Counted from the first letter of the stretch, positions 16,654 to 27,686 are shown. The stretch: 64,000 nucleotides of DNA from Ancylobacter radicis (GCF_018449475.1 NZ_JAHCQH010000021.1:259772-323771); one strand, 5' to 3'. Numbers and translations are program-made. Notes: generated from the sequence alone by a model not told the origin.

Positions 16654-18321
16654 GTGATCACCGACCTCTGGTACAAGAACGCAATCGTTTATTGCCTCTC
16701 GGTTGAGAGCTTCATGGATTCGGATGGCGACGGGGTGGGCGATTTTCGCGGCCTCATGCGCCGGCTGGATTATCTGCACGGCCTCGGTGTCACCGCCGTC
16801 TGGCTCATGCCCTTCCTGAAATCGCCGGGTCGCGACGACGGCTATGATGTCGCCGACTATTACAGCGTCGATCCGCGCTACGGCACGCTGGGCGACTTCG
16901 TGGAGTTCACCCACGCCGCCCGCCAGCGCGGCATGCGGGTGCTGATCGACCTGGTGGTCAACCACACTTCCGACCAGCATCCCTGGTTCCGCTCGGCCCG
17001 CTCCGACCCCAACTCGCCCTATCGCGACTGGTATGTCTGGTCGAAGAAGAAGCCGAAGAACGCCAATGAGGGCATGGTCTTTCCCGGCGTGCAGAAAAGT
17101 ACCTGGACCTATGACAAGGCCGCCAAGGCCTATTACTTCCACCGTTTCTACCATTTCCAGCCCGACCTCAACACGGCGAACCCGGATGTGCAGGCGGAGA
17201 TCCTGCGGATAATGGGGTTCTGGCTGCAACTCGGCGTCTCCGGCTTCCGCATGGATGCCGTGCCCTTTGTCATCGCCGAGAAGGGGCCGGATGTGGCGGG
17301 CGAGCCGGTCGAGCATTTCGGCATGCTGCGCAGCTTCCGCGAGTTCCTGCAGTGGCGGCGCGGCGATGCCATCATTCTGGCGGAGGCCAATATCCTGCCG
17401 GAGGACGACAAGAAATATTTCGGCGAAGACGGCGACCGGATGCACATGATGTTCAACTTCCAGGTCAACCAGACGCTGTTCTACGCCCTCGCCTCATCCG
17501 ATACCGCGCCGCTGACCAAGGCACTGGAAGCCACGCGGCCCGACTACGCGACCGCGCAATGGGGCATCTTCCTGCGCAATCATGACGAGCTGGATCTCGG
17601 CCGCCTGACGCGCAAGCAGCAGCAGCAGGTATTCGCCGCCTTCGGGCCAGACAAGTCGATGCAGCTCTATGACCGGGGCATCCGCCGGCGGCTCGCACCG
17701 ATGCTCCAGGGCGACCGCCGCCGGCTGGAACTTGCCTACAGTCTCATGCTCACCCTGCCGGGCACCCCGGTGCTGCGTTATGGCGACGAGATCGGTATGG
17801 GCGACGACCTCTCGCTGGAGGAGCGGCACTGCGCCCGCACGCCCATGCAATGGTCGAACGAGCCGCAGGGCGGCTTCAGCGAGAGCCCGGACACGTTCCT
17901 GCCGGTCATTTCCGCCGGCGCCTATGGCTATGAGCAGGTGAACGTCGCCGAGCAGCGGCGCGATCCCGGCTCCATGCTGAACTGGATGGAGCGCATGGTC
18001 CGCATGCGCCAGGAGACGCAGGAGATCGGCTGGGGCGAATTCGACGTGGTCGATGTCGGCCACCCCTCGGTGCTCGCCCTGCGCTATGTCTGGCGCAACA
18101 ACACCGTGCTGTTCCTGCACAATTTCCATGCCGAAGGGCAGGTCATCACCTTCCCGCTGACCCCGCCGGAGGGCGAGCCGAACCGGCTGGTCAACCTCCT
18201 CTCCGAGGATCACAGCGAGGCCGATGCCAAGGGGCGCCACACCATCACGCTGGAGCCCTATGGCTATCGCTGGTTCCGCGTCGGCGGCCTCGATTATGCC
18301 TATCGGCGCAGCGAGCGTTAG
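16654..18321 (+). CDS. GH13 alpha-amylase family protein, trehalose synthase-like
   Basis: 555 aa. A (beta/alpha)8 GH13 barrel with the four conserved regions: VLIDLVVNHT (region I), GFRMDAVPF with the nucleophile Asp (II), ILAEANI with the acid/base Glu (III), and FLRNHDELD with the stabilising Asp (IV). It most resembles trehalose synthase/maltose alpha-D-glucosyltransferase (GH13_16), which interconverts maltose and trehalose; an alpha-glucosidase or sucrose-type activity cannot be excluded. It lacks the maltokinase-like C-terminal extension. GTG start, with AAGGAGAG about 9 nt upstream. An EcfG-type promoter lies upstream, consistent with trehalose accumulation under stress. It converges on the isochorismatase-family gene with a 2-nt gap. 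Confidence 0.9.
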   Translation: MITDLWYKNAIVYCLSVESFMDSDGDGVGDFRGLMRRLDYLHGLGVTAVWLMPFLKSPGRDDGYDVADYYSVDPRYGTLGDFVEFTHAARQRGMRVLIDLVVNHTSDQHPWFRSARSDPNSPYRDWYVWSKKKPKNANEGMVFPGVQKSTWTYDKAAKAYYFHRFYHFQPDLNTANPDVQAEILRIMGFWLQLGVSGFRMDAVPFVIAEKGPDVAGEPVEHFGMLRSFREFLQWRRGDAIILAEANILPEDDKKYFGEDGDRMHMMFNFQVNQTLFYALASSDTAPLTKALEATRPDYATAQWGIFLRNHDELDLGRLTRKQQQQVFAAFGPDKSMQLYDRGIRRRLAPMLQGDRRRLELAYSLMLTLPGTPVLRYGDEIGMGDDLSLEERHCARTPMQWSNEPQGGFSESPDTFLPVISAGAYGYEQVNVAEQRRDPGSMLNWMERMVRMRQETQEIGWGEFDVVDVGHPSVLALRYVWRNNTVLFLHNFHAEGQVITFPLTPPEGEPNRLVNLLSEDHSEADAKGRHTITLEPYGYRWFRVGGLDYAYRRSER

Positions 18322-18323
18322 CC

Positions 18324-18887
18324 TCACCCCAGCGCCGCGAGCACCTCGGCCGTTGTGGCAATGGTCGCGAACTCATAGCGCAGGGTGGCCACGTGAATAT
18401 CGTGGACGGTCCGTGCGGGAATATTCCCTCCCCGGCCGTCCGGCAGATCGAAGCAGTCGCAGGCGTCCTCGACCAGAATGACGCGATATCCCAGGTTGGC
18501 GCCCACGCGCGTGCTGGTCGACACGCACATGTCGGTCGAAATCCCGAACAGGACGAGCGTTGAAATGCCGGCCCGGCGCAGACGCAGGTCGAGATCGGTG
18601 CCGATGAAGGCCGCATTGACCGATTTGCTGATCAGCGGTTCGTCGCCGATGGGCAAGAACCCATCCCGCAGCGCGTTGCCGGGATGGTCCGGGCGCAGGG
18701 TGGAACCGGGCTCCACCGAGTCATGGCGGATGTGAAAGATCGGCAGCCCGGCTCGCCGCCAGGCGTCCAGCAGGGCGTGCCCGTGGCGGTCAACGGAGGA
18801 GTTCCAGCGAGGGGGCCATGCCGGAAAGTCGAAACCCTTCTGCATGTCGATCGGAATCAGGGCGGCGGCGTTCAGGTCGAGCGTCAT
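18324..18887 (-). CDS. isochorismatase-family cysteine hydrolase
   Basis: 187 aa. The catalytic triad of the family is visible: Asp in ALIPIDMQKGF (about residue 14), Lys in ISKSVNAAFIG (about 88) and Cys in ISTDMCVSTSTR (about 121). Family members hydrolyse amides or enol ethers (nicotinamidase, isochorismatase, ureidoacrylate hydrolase types). The substrate cannot be predicted. The ATG at 18887 is chosen over an in-frame TTG at 18902; the ribosome-binding site is weak in both cases. It is a single gene between two GH13 genes, with no clear functional link. Confidence 0.88.
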   Translation of the reverse strand: MTLDLNAAALIPIDMQKGFDFPAWPPRWNSSVDRHGHALLDAWRRAGLPIFHIRHDSVEPGSTLRPDHPGNALRDGFLPIGDEPLISKSVNAAFIGTDLDLRLRRAGISTLVLFGISTDMCVSTSTRVGANLGYRVILVEDACDCFDLPDGRGGNIPARTVHDIHVATLRYEFATIATTAEVLAALG

Positions 18888-18974
18888 GCAGGTCTCGTTC
18901 AAAGCTCAGTCGCGGACAGCATAGTCGCGCGGAGCGTCGATGCGAAACGGATTTGAGCCAAGCGTCAGCAGACC

Positions 18975-20573
<1,599 letters not shown>

Positions 20574-20585
20574 GTCGGCACTCCC

Positions 20586-21563
20586 TTAGCGCGGGGTTTG
20601 GTTGGCCGCGAAGTGCGGCAGCACCTTCGCCCCGAAATCCTCGATGAAGGCGCGCTGGTTTAACCCGACATTGTGAAGGTAGATGTCGCGGAATCCGAGT
20701 TCCGCATATTCGCCGATCCAGTCCACATGCCGGGCCGGATCGGGCGAGATGCGTACGCTCTCCTCAAGGTCCTCCGGCCGTACATGGCGCGTGGCGTCGT
20801 CGAACTGGGAGGGGGTCTTCAGCTCGGAAGCGACCGAGCTGGACAGCGCGTTGAAGCGCCATTGGTCATGCGCGTTGGCGCGGGCCTCCTCCAGCGTCGG
20901 CGCGTAGGACAGGTGCACCTGAAGATAGACCGGCTTGCCCGCGCCGCCGCCTTCGGCAAAGGCGTCGAGAATGGCGCGCAGGCCGTCATGCGGCTGGTTG
21001 ATCGTGACCAGCGCATCGGCCCAGCCGCCGGCGCGTCTGGCGGTGGCCGGGGAGAGCGCCGCGCCGACCAGCGGGGTAGGCGTGGCCGGCAGGCTGTGCA
21101 GCCGCGCCTCCTCGAATCGGATGAGGCCCTCGCGCGTCACCGTCTCGCCCTGTTGCAGGGCGCGGATGGCGCTGGCCGCCTCGATCAGGCGCGCGTCGCG
21201 CTCGGGCTTGGCCGGCCAGCGGTCGCCGGTGACGCGCTCGTTCAGCGCCTCGCCGGAACCGAGCGCCATCCAGAAACGGTCGGGGAACATCTCGCCCAGC
21301 GTCGCCGCCGCCTGGGCGATGATCACGGGATGGTAGCGCAGCCCGATGGGGGTGGTCACGACGCCCATCGGCAGCCGGGTTGCCGCGAGCGCCGCCCCGA
21401 GCCAGCTCCAGGCGAAGCCGGAATGGTGCTGGCGTTCGCTCCAGGGCTGCACATGGTCGGAGCACATGGCCCCGGTGAAGCCGGCCTGTTCGGCGGCGAT
21501 GACGCAGGCGAGCAGTTCGCTGGGCGCGAACTGCTCGTGCGAGGCGTGATAGCCGAGCCTCAT
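20586..21563 (-). CDS. LLM-class flavin-dependent oxidoreductase (TIGR03885-like)
   Basis: 325 aa, luciferase-like monooxygenase fold. Family features include an N-terminal GYHASHEQFAPSELL, the MCSDHVQPW loop, a GVVTTPIGLRYHP strand and FWMALGSGEALNE. It resembles the F420/FMN-binding oxidoreductase group found with stress and trehalose genes (TIGR03885, probable non-F420 type). The substrate is unknown. It sits between a YeaQ-family membrane protein and a GH13 enzyme with 12-nt gaps, so it is in one EcfG-controlled operon. Confidence 0.9.
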   Translation of the reverse strand: MRLGYHASHEQFAPSELLACVIAAEQAGFTGAMCSDHVQPWSERQHHSGFAWSWLGAALAATRLPMGVVTTPIGLRYHPVIIAQAAATLGEMFPDRFWMALGSGEALNERVTGDRWPAKPERDARLIEAASAIRALQQGETVTREGLIRFEEARLHSLPATPTPLVGAALSPATARRAGGWADALVTINQPHDGLRAILDAFAEGGGAGKPVYLQVHLSYAPTLEEARANAHDQWRFNALSSSVASELKTPSQFDDATRHVRPEDLEESVRISPDPARHVDWIGEYAELGFRDIYLHNVGLNQRAFIEDFGAKVLPHFAANQTPR

Positions 21564-21575
21564 GAGTCAGGCCCG

Positions 21576-21827
21576 TCAGCCTCGTATGGCCCGCACCAGC
21601 CATATCAGGATGCACGCGCCGACCACGCCCGCCACCAGATAGCCGAGCCAGCCGCCGAAGCCGACGCCGAGAAAGCCGAACAGGAAACTCGCCACGGAGG
21701 CGCCGATGATGCCCAGCACGATGTTGAGGAAAATGCCGGTGCCGGTGTTCATGATCGACGAGGCGATCCACCCGGCCAGGCCGCCGATGATGATGGCGGC
21801 AATCCACCCGATCTGTGCGTCTTCCAT
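21576..21827 (-). CDS. GlsB/YeaQ/YmgE family stress membrane protein
   Basis: 83 aa, with three Gly-rich hydrophobic segments (IGWIAAIIIGGLAGWIASSI, the IFLNIVLGIIGASVASFL region, and GYLVAGVVGACILIWLV). This is the transglycosylase-associated/YeaQ family (Tag1-like), small inner-membrane proteins induced in stationary phase and stress. The ATG at 21827 is preceded by GGGAGGCTGACT. First gene of the operon driven by the EcfG-type promoter at 21875-21899. Confidence 0.93.
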   Translation of the reverse strand: MEDAQIGWIAAIIIGGLAGWIASSIMNTGTGIFLNIVLGIIGASVASFLFGFLGVGFGGWLGYLVAGVVGACILIWLVRAIRG

Positions 21828-21874
21828 AGTCAGCCTCCCAGCCAAACGAAAAGCCGCCCGAGGCGGCACGGATC

Positions 21875-21899
21875 AACGCCGCCGCGCGCCGGCCGTTCC
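21875..21899 (-). promoter_or_regulatory. EcfG-type general stress promoter (YeaQ-LLM-GH13 operon)
   Basis: On the minus strand GGAAC (21899-21895), 16-nt spacer, CGTT (21878-21875), 47 nt before the ATG at 21827. Confidence 0.8.
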
Positions 21900-22134
21900 A
21901 TGTTTTCTGGGATCGCGGCGCGCGAGGTCAGGTGCGGTACTTTTGGGGCGGGCGCCGCCTGCGGTGGGCAGCATACCCGCGTATGCCCCCGCCATCCCTT
22001 CGATGCCAGCAGCCAACCGCATGTAGAATGGCCCCGCCGCCGCGTTTTCCTATCCTTGCTCCCACAGATCGACGGCGCCCAGCGCGTCGTCGACAGGCAC
22101 CGGCGCCACGGCGCCACCGATCAGGAGAAGGTCC

Positions 22135-23382
22135 ATGGAAGATCTGTCCCGCCGCGCCATGCTGGCCGCCAGCGCCTTTGGTGGTGTCGCTCTCGCTGCC
22201 GGCGCGGCGCACGCCGCCAGCTTCGGCAATCCCGACCAGCCGGCCCAGGGCGCGGTCAACGCGGCGCCGGGCGCGCTGTCCGATCCCGGCCCGCAGAACC
22301 CCGCGCTCGCCAACCAGATTCCCGCCTTTGAGAGCCCTCCGGCGACCGATGTCGGCAGCATGCCGATGAACTGGTCCTCCTTCAACATCATGCCGAAGCG
22401 CATCCAGGCGGGCGGCTGGGCGCGGCAGTTGACCGCCACCGAGTTTCCCGCCTCCAAGGAGGTCTCCGGCGTGAATATGCGCCTCGCCGCCGGCGGCATC
22501 CGCGAGATGCACTGGCATCTGGCGAGCGAATGGGCGCTGATGACGCGCGGGCATTGCCGCGTCACCATGCTCGACAAGGATGGCCGCGCCTATGTGCAGG
22601 ATGTCGGGCCGGGCGATCTGTGGTTCTTCCCCGCCGGCTACCCTCACTCGCTGCAGGGGCTGGGGCCGGATGGCTGCGAGTTCCTCATCGTGTTCGATGA
22701 TGCCTATCAGTCCGAATATAACACGCTGCTGCTGACCGACTGGTTCGCCCACACCCCGCCGAAAATCCTCGCGCAGAATTTCGGCGTGCCCGAGGAGGCG
22801 TTCAAGAACATCCCGCTGCATGATCTGTGGATTTTCCAGGGCGAGTTGCCGCCCCCGCTCGCGGTCGATCAGGCGGCGGTCGCCTCTGCCGGCGTGCCGC
22901 CTCTGCCCTTCACCTTCTCCCTCGGATCGAGCCAGCCGGTGAAGGAGAATGAGAGCGGCAAGGTCCAGCTCGCCGACAGCCGCACCTTCAAGGTGTCGAA
23001 CACCATTGCCGGGGCGATCGAGACCATCAAGCCCGGCGCGCTCCGCCGCATGCACTGGCACCCCAATGCGGATGAATGGCAGTACTGGATGAAGGGGCAG
23101 GGCCGCATGACCGTGTTCAATGCCGGTCCCCGCGCCCAGACCATCGACTTCAAGCCGGGCGATGTCGGCGTCGTGCCGAAAAGCCAGGGCCACTACATCG
23201 AGAACACCGGCAATGAAGACATCGAGATGCTGGTGATCTTCAAGGCGCCCGAATATCAGGAGGTCGATCTCGCCGACTGGCTCAGCCACGCCCCGCCGGA
23301 ACTGGTCGCCCAGCACCTGAACATCGACCCCGCCATCATCGCCCGCTTCCCGAAGGACCAGATCGGTCTCCAGCCGGGATGA
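22135..23382 (+). CDS. oxdC: Tat-exported bicupin oxalate decarboxylase
   Basis: 415 aa. A twin-arginine signal (SRRAMLAASAFGGVALAAG, residues about 5-28) precedes two cupin domains. Metal-ligand motifs are EMHWHLASEW and GYPHSL in domain 1, and RMHWHPNADEW and GHYIEN in domain 2, as in Mn-dependent oxalate decarboxylase, which converts oxalate to formate and carbon dioxide. The domain-1 lid reads SEYNT where Bacillus OxdC has SENST, keeping the catalytic Glu. The sequence LLLTDWFAHTPPKILAQNFGV is typical of the family but is slightly diverged. The start has CAGGAGAAGGTCC. It is a single gene facing the DMT exporter, with a shared hairpin between. Confidence 0.9.
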   Translation: MEDLSRRAMLAASAFGGVALAAGAAHAASFGNPDQPAQGAVNAAPGALSDPGPQNPALANQIPAFESPPATDVGSMPMNWSSFNIMPKRIQAGGWARQLTATEFPASKEVSGVNMRLAAGGIREMHWHLASEWALMTRGHCRVTMLDKDGRAYVQDVGPGDLWFFPAGYPHSLQGLGPDGCEFLIVFDDAYQSEYNTLLLTDWFAHTPPKILAQNFGVPEEAFKNIPLHDLWIFQGELPPPLAVDQAAVASAGVPPLPFTFSLGSSQPVKENESGKVQLADSRTFKVSNTIAGAIETIKPGALRRMHWHPNADEWQYWMKGQGRMTVFNAGPRAQTIDFKPGDVGVVPKSQGHYIENTGNEDIEMLVIFKAPEYQEVDLADWLSHAPPELVAQHLNIDPAIIARFPKDQIGLQPG

Positions 23383-23400
23383 TCGGGGCGTTCGCGACAG

Positions 23401-23427
23401 AGCCGGCGCGCGTTACCCGCGCCGGCT
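23401..23427. terminator. bidirectional hairpin between oxalate decarboxylase and DMT genes
   Basis: Perfect 10-bp stem AGCCGGCGCG/CGCGCCGGCT with a 7-nt loop; it includes the stop codon of the DMT gene. There is no T-run. Confidence 0.5.
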
Positions 23428-24351
23428 CAGCACCATGGCGATGCTGGCGAGCACCACGGCGAGGCCGGCGAGGGAAACCGGCGCCAGTTGCTCGCCAAGG
23501 ATGACCCAGCCGAGCAGCACGCCGAGAACCGGATTCACATAGGCGAAGGTCGTCGCCACCGCCGGCGAGAACGCGCGCAGCACCCGGATATAGGAGGTGA
23601 GGCCGATCACCGAGGCGAAGATGATGAGGAAGCCGAAGGCGAGCCATTGCTGCACGCTCGGCGGGCCCGGCAGCGGCGCCGCTTCCGCGCCTGTCAGCAC
23701 GGTCAGCACCAGCGAGGCCGCCAGCATCTGGAAAGCGGCGGCCCATTCCGTCGGCATGCGCTGCATCAGCGGGCGCTGAACGATGGTGCCGAGCGACCAG
23801 CTGATGCCGGCGCCGATCACGATCGCCGTGGTGAAGACGCCGTAGCCGGGCTCGATGATGGCGCTATGCGCGTCGAGCAGGGTTGGCGAGACCACGAGGA
23901 ACAGCCCCACCAGCCCCAGGAACAGGCCGGCCACCACCCGCGGTGAGGGCACGCGCCGGGCGATCAGCAGATCCAGCAGGCAGCTCCACAGCGGGATGGC
24001 GCCCATGGCCATGACGATGAAGCTGGAGGTGGCGTGCTTGGAGGCGAGCGTCGCCAGCCCGTTGCCCGCCACCCACATGAGGACCCCGCTGGCGGCGCAG
24101 ATCAGCAGGTCGCGCGGGCGCGGGCGAATCGGCAAGCCGCAGCGGATCAGCGCCACGCCCGAGAGCAGCAGCGAGGCCAGCCACATGCGCGAGGATTGCA
24201 GCTGGAACACGCTCACCATGGCCGGGCCGGAAACGCAGATCTTCACCGCCAGATAGCCGCCACTCCAGACCAGATAGATGGCCAGCAGATGCCCATAGGC
24301 GGAGAGCGGCGGGCGGGGGGTGGTAACCCCGCCGGAGGCGGTGATGCTCAT
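23413..24351 (-). CDS. DMT-superfamily (EamA) transporter
   Basis: 312 aa with about ten hydrophobic segments in two EamA repeats. The first repeat has the family-typical SGGYLAVKICV near the N-terminus; the second ends with PVLGVLLGWVILGEQLAPVS, the hallmark final-helix motif. These are drug/metabolite exporters in the inner membrane and the substrate cannot be predicted. The ATG at 24351 (MSITASGG) is preferred over an ATG 45 nt upstream, since it gives the usual length; neither has a strong ribosome-binding site. Confidence 0.88.
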   Translation of the reverse strand: MSITASGGVTTPRPPLSAYGHLLAIYLVWSGGYLAVKICVSGPAMVSVFQLQSSRMWLASLLLSGVALIRCGLPIRPRPRDLLICAASGVLMWVAGNGLATLASKHATSSFIVMAMGAIPLWSCLLDLLIARRVPSPRVVAGLFLGLVGLFLVVSPTLLDAHSAIIEPGYGVFTTAIVIGAGISWSLGTIVQRPLMQRMPTEWAAAFQMLAASLVLTVLTGAEAAPLPGPPSVQQWLAFGFLIIFASVIGLTSYIRVLRAFSPAVATTFAYVNPVLGVLLGWVILGEQLAPVSLAGLAVVLASIAMVLSRRG

Positions 24352-24610
24352 GATGGGAAAGGCCCGACGCGAGGAGCGCCCCTCATCCCCGCGCATCGCG
24401 GCAAATCAAAGGCGCCGGCGCACGGACCGGGGAGGCGTCATCCACCTTGCCGCGCGCGCCACTTCGCGGCACATGGTGCGCATCGTTTTCCGCCGTGCTT
24501 CGGCGCGGCGCACGCGGCGCGTCGGTGCCGACGGGCAGGACCGGTATGAATTTCCCCACGAAGTCTTACGCTTTCACAGATCGCCTTCATCCGGCGCGCG
24601 GGCGCGCCCC

Positions 24611-26347
24611 ATGCTGAAGGCGTTCTTTTCCTATTATCGTCCGCACAAGCGGCTTTTCATTCTGGATTTCGGCTGCGCCGTGCTGTCCGGGGTGCTGGAA
24701 CTCGGCTTCCCGATGGCGATGAAAGCCTTCGTCGATGTGCTGCTGCCGCAGGCCGACCTCCAGCTCATCGGGCTCGCCGCCGTCGGCTTGCTGGCAATCT
24801 TCCTGCTCAATAGCGGGCTGATGGCGGTGGTCACCTATTGGGGCCATGTGCTCGGCATCAACATCGAGACGGAGATGCGCGAGCGGGCCTTCGAGCACCT
24901 GCAGAAGCTCTCCTTCCGCTTCTACGACAACTTCAAGACCGGCCACCTCGTCGCCCGCGTCACCAAGGACCTCGAAGAGATCGGCGAGATCGCCCATCAC
25001 GGCCCGGAGGACCTGTTCATCGCGGTGATGACCTTTGTCGGTGCCTTCCTCCTGATGCTGTGGGTCCACCCGCCTCTTGCTGGACTCACTGCACTGATCG
25101 TCCCCCTCACTGCACTCATTGTCGCCCGTTATGGCGGCCGCATGACCCGCAACTGGCAGGCGCAATTTGGGCGGGTCGGCGACTTCAACGTGCGGTTGGA
25201 GGAGAATATCGGCGGTATCCGGGTGGTGCAGGCCTTCGGCAATGAGGCCTATGAGCGCCGGCTCTTTGCGGGCGATAATCAGCGGTATAAAGACACCAAG
25301 CTCGATGCCTACCGGATCATGGCGGCGAGCCAGGCGCTGAACTACATGGCGATGCGCTTCGTACAACTGGGCGTTATGCTGGCCGGAAGCTGGTATGTGG
25401 TACAGGGAAGCTTGAGCATCGGCGGTTTCGTCGGATTTCTTCTGCTGGTGACGGTGTTTTATCGTCCGCTCGACAAAATCGCGGCGATGATGGAGAGCTA
25501 TCCCAAGGGCATCGCCGGCTTCCGCCGCTATCAGGAACTGCTGGAAACCGCGCCCGACGTCGCCGACCATCCGGGCGCGCGGGCCGTCGGCCATCTCAAG
25601 GGGGACATCCGCTTTGCCGGCGTGTCCTTCGGCTATTCCGAAAACCGGCCCATTCTCAAGGGTATAAACCTTGATATCCGGGCCGGCGAAACGGTCGCCT
25701 TCGTCGGCCCTTCCGGCGCCGGCAAGACCACGCTCCTGTCCCTGCTGCCGCGCTTTTACGAGGTGGATTCGGGCAGCATCCACATCGACGGCATTGATCT
25801 GCGCGACATGACGCTGGCCTCGCTCCGCCGCAATATCGGCATCGTGCAGCAAGATGTTTTCCTGTTCGGCGGCAGCATTCGCGAGAATATCGCCTATGGC
25901 CGCCTGGATGCCTCCGAAGACGACATCCGGCTGGCGGCGCGCCGCGCGCGACTGGAAGGGCTGCTGGCGGAGCTTCCCGAGGGCCTCGACACCATCGTCG
26001 GCGAACGCGGTGTGAAGCTCTCCGGCGGCCAGAAGCAGCGCCTCGCCATCGCCCGTATCTTCTTGAAAGATCCGCCGATTCTCATTCTGGACGAGGCCAC
26101 CTCCGCCCTCGACACGCACACCGAGCGGGAAATTCAGAAGTCTTTGGATGAACTTGCGCGCGGGCGTACCACGCTGGTGATCGCCCATCGGCTGGCCACC
26201 ATCCAGAATGCCGGCCGGATCGTGGTGGTGACGACGGACGGCATCGCCGAGCAAGGCACGCACGAGGCGCTACTCGCCCAGCGCGGCCTCTATCACCGCC
26301 TTCACACCGCGCAGTTCGGCGCCGACCCGTTCTCGATGGACGCCTGA
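24611..26347 (+). CDS. half-size ABC exporter (transmembrane-ATPase fusion, MsbA/Lip type)
   Basis: 578 aa. The N-terminal membrane domain has six spans (residues about 15-310), including the ABC exporter coupling region. The C-terminal ATPase has Walker A GPSGAGKTT (near residue 370), signature LSGGQKQRLAIAR, Walker B ILILDEATSALD and H-loop VIAHRL, so it is catalytically complete. It probably works as a homodimer exporting a lipid or hydrophobic compound. The start codon is uncertain; the ATG at 24611 begins the conserved MLKAFFSYYRPHKR N-terminus but no good ribosome-binding site was seen. It lies beside the capsule locus and converges on its outer-membrane lipoprotein gene; a role there is possible but unproven. 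Confidence 0.92.
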   Translation: MLKAFFSYYRPHKRLFILDFGCAVLSGVLELGFPMAMKAFVDVLLPQADLQLIGLAAVGLLAIFLLNSGLMAVVTYWGHVLGINIETEMRERAFEHLQKLSFRFYDNFKTGHLVARVTKDLEEIGEIAHHGPEDLFIAVMTFVGAFLLMLWVHPPLAGLTALIVPLTALIVARYGGRMTRNWQAQFGRVGDFNVRLEENIGGIRVVQAFGNEAYERRLFAGDNQRYKDTKLDAYRIMAASQALNYMAMRFVQLGVMLAGSWYVVQGSLSIGGFVGFLLLVTVFYRPLDKIAAMMESYPKGIAGFRRYQELLETAPDVADHPGARAVGHLKGDIRFAGVSFGYSENRPILKGINLDIRAGETVAFVGPSGAGKTTLLSLLPRFYEVDSGSIHIDGIDLRDMTLASLRRNIGIVQQDVFLFGGSIRENIAYGRLDASEDDIRLAARRARLEGLLAELPEGLDTIVGERGVKLSGGQKQRLAIARIFLKDPPILILDEATSALDTHTEREIQKSLDELARGRTTLVIAHRLATIQNAGRIVVVTTDGIAEQGTHEALLAQRGLYHRLHTAQFGADPFSMDA

Positions 26348-26381
26348 CCCCCGGCGGCCCAACCCGGCCGGGATCAAACAC

Positions 26382-27536
26382 CTAGTCGGATACCGCGACC
26401 GCGTTGGAACGTATGGTCGAGGTGATGGTCTGCGCCATCCGCAGGAACTTGGTGAATTCCACTCCCGGCGCGTTCGCCACATAGACGATGTCGCCGACCC
26501 GAACGGGGAAGGCGCGGGCGATGAAATAGCCGCTGGGATCCTTCAGATTCAGGCGGTAGATCACCGGAACGAGGCTGTTGCCGACCAGCAGGGGGGTGTC
26601 GGGCCGATAGGCCCGGACCACGGCCGGCTGCTCATAGCGGAAGATGAAGATGCCGCTGGGGTCCGCCTGGCTGTCGACGAGACCACCCGACACGCCCATG
26701 GCCTCCGCCACCGAGAATTCCTCGCGGTCGATCGGCATTTCGCCGGCGGCCTTGACCGCACCCAGCGCCGTAAAGGTCTGCGGCCGGCGGAACACATAGA
26801 CCGTGTCGCCGGGCTGCATGTAGATGTTTTCCTCGGGGTTCGACAGAATGGCCGCGAGCTGCACCGTGGTGCTGCGGCTGCCGCGCGTCACCCGCACGAA
26901 GCTCTCATGCGCCGCGCCCTTGATTCCTCCAGCTTGGGCAATGACTTCGAGAAGCCGGTCGCCCTTGACGTTCAGGTTGACCCGGCCGGCGCCGGTGAGA
27001 TCGCCGACCACGACCACGGAGGCGGAGGTCTGCTGCGGCAGGGTGACGAGCACCTGCGGCTCGATGGCTTTTCCGGTCAGTCCCTGCTCGATGATCTTGG
27101 CGATGTCGCTCGGGCGCTTCCCGACCACCAACAATTCGCCGACATAGGGCACCTTGATGCGGCCGTCGCGGTCGACCACCTGCGCGGGGAGGGTCTCGCT
27201 GCCCGAGCCGGTATCGACAACCGAGCGGCCGCCGAACAGCCCGCCGCCGCTCGCTTCCCAGATGGAGATGGAGACTACATCGCCCACGCTCACGCGCGTC
27301 TCGGGCGCGTTGCGCCGCGCGCCGAAGCTGCGGACCAGGCTGGAGGAATGCCACAGGCTCATGGCCCGCACGCTTTCGGCGTCCACGTCGACGATCACGT
27401 AATCGGTCGGTTCTTCCTTGGGAGCCATCACCTCCTGGGTGGTCGGCCCCGACCCCGGAAAGAAGACGCATCCGCCAAGGGTCAGACTCAACACGGCGAG
27501 CCCTGCGAGGCTGGCCTTTGACCTACGGATAATCAA
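26382..27536 (-). CDS. outer-membrane capsule export lipoprotein (Wza/KpsD-like)
   Basis: 384 aa. A lipoprotein signal (LTLGGC, lipid-modified Cys near residue 23) is followed by a Poly_export domain (VSVGDVVSISIWEAS and the DRDGRIKVPYVGEL motif) and SLBB-like domains (QQTSASVVVVGDL, QPGDTVYVFRRP). The family forms the outer-membrane channel for capsular polysaccharide export, partnering with a KpsE-like co-polymerase and the KpsMT ABC transporter. The TTG start has AAAGAGGATAACGCGG upstream. It is downstream of kpsT and a 64-aa gene but separated by a hairpin and 248 nt, so it probably also has its own promoter. Confidence 0.9.
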   Translation of the reverse strand: MIIRRSKASLAGLAVLSLTLGGCVFFPGSGPTTQEVMAPKEEPTDYVIVDVDAESVRAMSLWHSSSLVRSFGARRNAPETRVSVGDVVSISIWEASGGGLFGGRSVVDTGSGSETLPAQVVDRDGRIKVPYVGELLVVGKRPSDIAKIIEQGLTGKAIEPQVLVTLPQQTSASVVVVGDLTGAGRVNLNVKGDRLLEVIAQAGGIKGAAHESFVRVTRGSRSTTVQLAAILSNPEENIYMQPGDTVYVFRRPQTFTALGAVKAAGEMPIDREEFSVAEAMGVSGGLVDSQADPSGIFIFRYEQPAVVRAYRPDTPLLVGNSLVPVIYRLNLKDPSGYFIARAFPVRVGDIVYVANAPGVEFTKFLRMAQTITSTIRSNAVAVSD

Positions 27537-27680
27537 ACCGCGTTATCCTCTTTCGTAATGCCCGGCACATGTAAAGCCGATGATCGGGTGCATTACTATG
27601 CTGTGATCGATAACGGCGGATTAAGATGAAATATTGTGGCCGTGAAGTCACATTGGGTCAGGTATGAAATGTAGTTCGAT

Positions 27681-27686
27681 ATTATA
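27681..27686 (-). promoter_or_regulatory. possible -10 element of the export lipoprotein gene
   Basis: TATAAT on the minus strand in a markedly AT-rich spacer (27540-27720), 145 nt upstream of the TTG start. No good -35 is present, so this is a weak call. Confidence 0.3.

Noticed and set aside
23401..23427. Strong intrinsic terminator
   Set aside because: The hairpin is perfect but lacks a T-run on both strands, so it is listed only as a probable bidirectional structure.
24320..24610. N-terminal extension of the half-size ABC exporter
   Set aside because: Arg-rich and overlapping the DMT gene and its upstream region on the other strand; MLKAFFSYYRPHKR is the family-like start.
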